Source: Candidatus Gallispira edinburgensis (lineage in GTDB: Bacteria; Bacillota; Clostridia; Lachnospirales; CAG-274). Taken from it: a stretch of DNA of 53,680 nucleotides. Below the pieces are notes generated by a model. The model saw nothing but the letters and a program-made list of their open reading frames with translations. It was not told the DNA's origin and made no database searches. The stretch spans positions 1 through 53,680 of the forward strand of contig CAJFNV010000024.1 of the NCBI GenBank assembly GCA_904395805.1, in the 5' to 3' direction. This document shows, piece by piece, positions 53,635 through 53,680 of the stretch (position 1 is the stretch's first letter; every line of letters starts with the position of its first letter). The translations under genes were made by a program, and so were the position numbers.

Positions 53635-53680
53635 AACCTTCCGCCCTTCGGGCACCTCCCTTAAAAGGGAGGCAAAAAGA
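53635..53680. repeat. Palindromic repeat, copy 2 (reaches the window edge)
   Basis: The same 46-nt unit as 53551-53596 with one C-to-T change; the array may continue beyond the window. Confidence 0.92.

Noticed and set aside
53551..53680. CRISPR array
   Set aside because: Units are palindromic, with one degenerate intervening copy and no regular unique spacers or cas genes.

Overview
The window looks like chromosome from an AT-rich, spore-forming, pectin-degrading member of the Clostridia (Lachnospiraceae/Monoglobus-like gut bacterium). The evidence is AT-rich codon use with strong GGAGG ribosome sites, the order dnaN-S4-recF-gyrB-gyrA and tadA-SRP RNA as near the Bacillus origin, a large Bacillus-type SRP RNA, a SpoIIP sporulation amidase, and several giant secreted pectinases with Thr/Glu linkers, cohesins and dockerins. 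The genus is an inference. Most genes are on the + strand, so the replication origin probably lies to the left, next to a dnaA gene outside the window.

Layout. 1-7.3 kb: palindrome-rich leader, then dnaN, S4 protein, recF, gyrB and gyrA. 7.3-8.6 kb: a small hypothetical gene and two tRNA transcription units (Asp-Val-Leu and Asn-Glu-Cys). 8.6-12.6 kb: signal peptidase I, DUF1858, an acetyltransferase, then rpmG-secE-nusG-rplK-rplA with two L1-binding-site mimics. 12.7-19.5 kb: ECF sigma/anti-sigma pair, nadC-nadA-proC, an RseC-like protein, a membrane protein and split ChrA transporters. 19.5-20.5 kb: a gene-free DnaA-box cluster and the hibernation factor hpf. 20.7-26.1 kb: a giant pectin methylesterase/acetylesterase. 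26.2-32.9 kb: ispE, phnX, an unusual ABC-permease-SPFH/zinc-ribbon operon, a Cys-rich coat-like protein and a lipoprotein. 33-37 kb: a giant family-9 pectate lyase. 37-41.4 kb: DUF2461, a TetM-like GTPase, a TadA-Cdd1 fusion, a HAD phosphatase and SRP RNA. 41.4-42.8 kb: a candidate unannotated small RNA and spoIIP. 43-52.2 kb: a pectinosome locus: two PL1 lyases with dockerin or cohesin plus dockerin, a minimal secreted cohesin-dockerin protein, a cohesin-like protein and a 42-residue peptide. 52.2-53.7 kb: a secreted copper-amine-oxidase-N-like domain protein, a probable type I toxin-antitoxin locus, a YgiT-type zinc finger and palindromic repeats.

How the genes work together. The giant enzymes cover pectin demethylation and deacetylation (CE8 and CE12) and backbone cleavage (PL1, PL9). 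Cohesins and dockerins on the same polypeptides, and a small soluble protein carrying one of each, suggest a secreted self-assembling pectin-degrading complex without a classical anchored scaffoldin in view. The housekeeping part is conserved near-origin material, with broken synteny (no rplJ-rplL after rplA, no nadB beside nadAC).

The most notable unannotated items are: (1) a convergent type I toxin-antitoxin locus at about 52.8-53.15 kb, with a 22-residue membrane peptide on the minus strand whose Shine-Dalgarno is locked in a hairpin, and a short antisense RNA; (2) the minimal cohesin-dockerin operon ending in a 42-residue conserved-looking peptide; (3) a promoter-to-terminator RNA at 41.49-41.85 kb with three C-rich anti-Shine-Dalgarno motifs; (4) a four-box DnaA cluster before hpf; (5) a TadA-Cdd1 fusion. 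All functional statements rest on motif recognition by eye; no database search was run.
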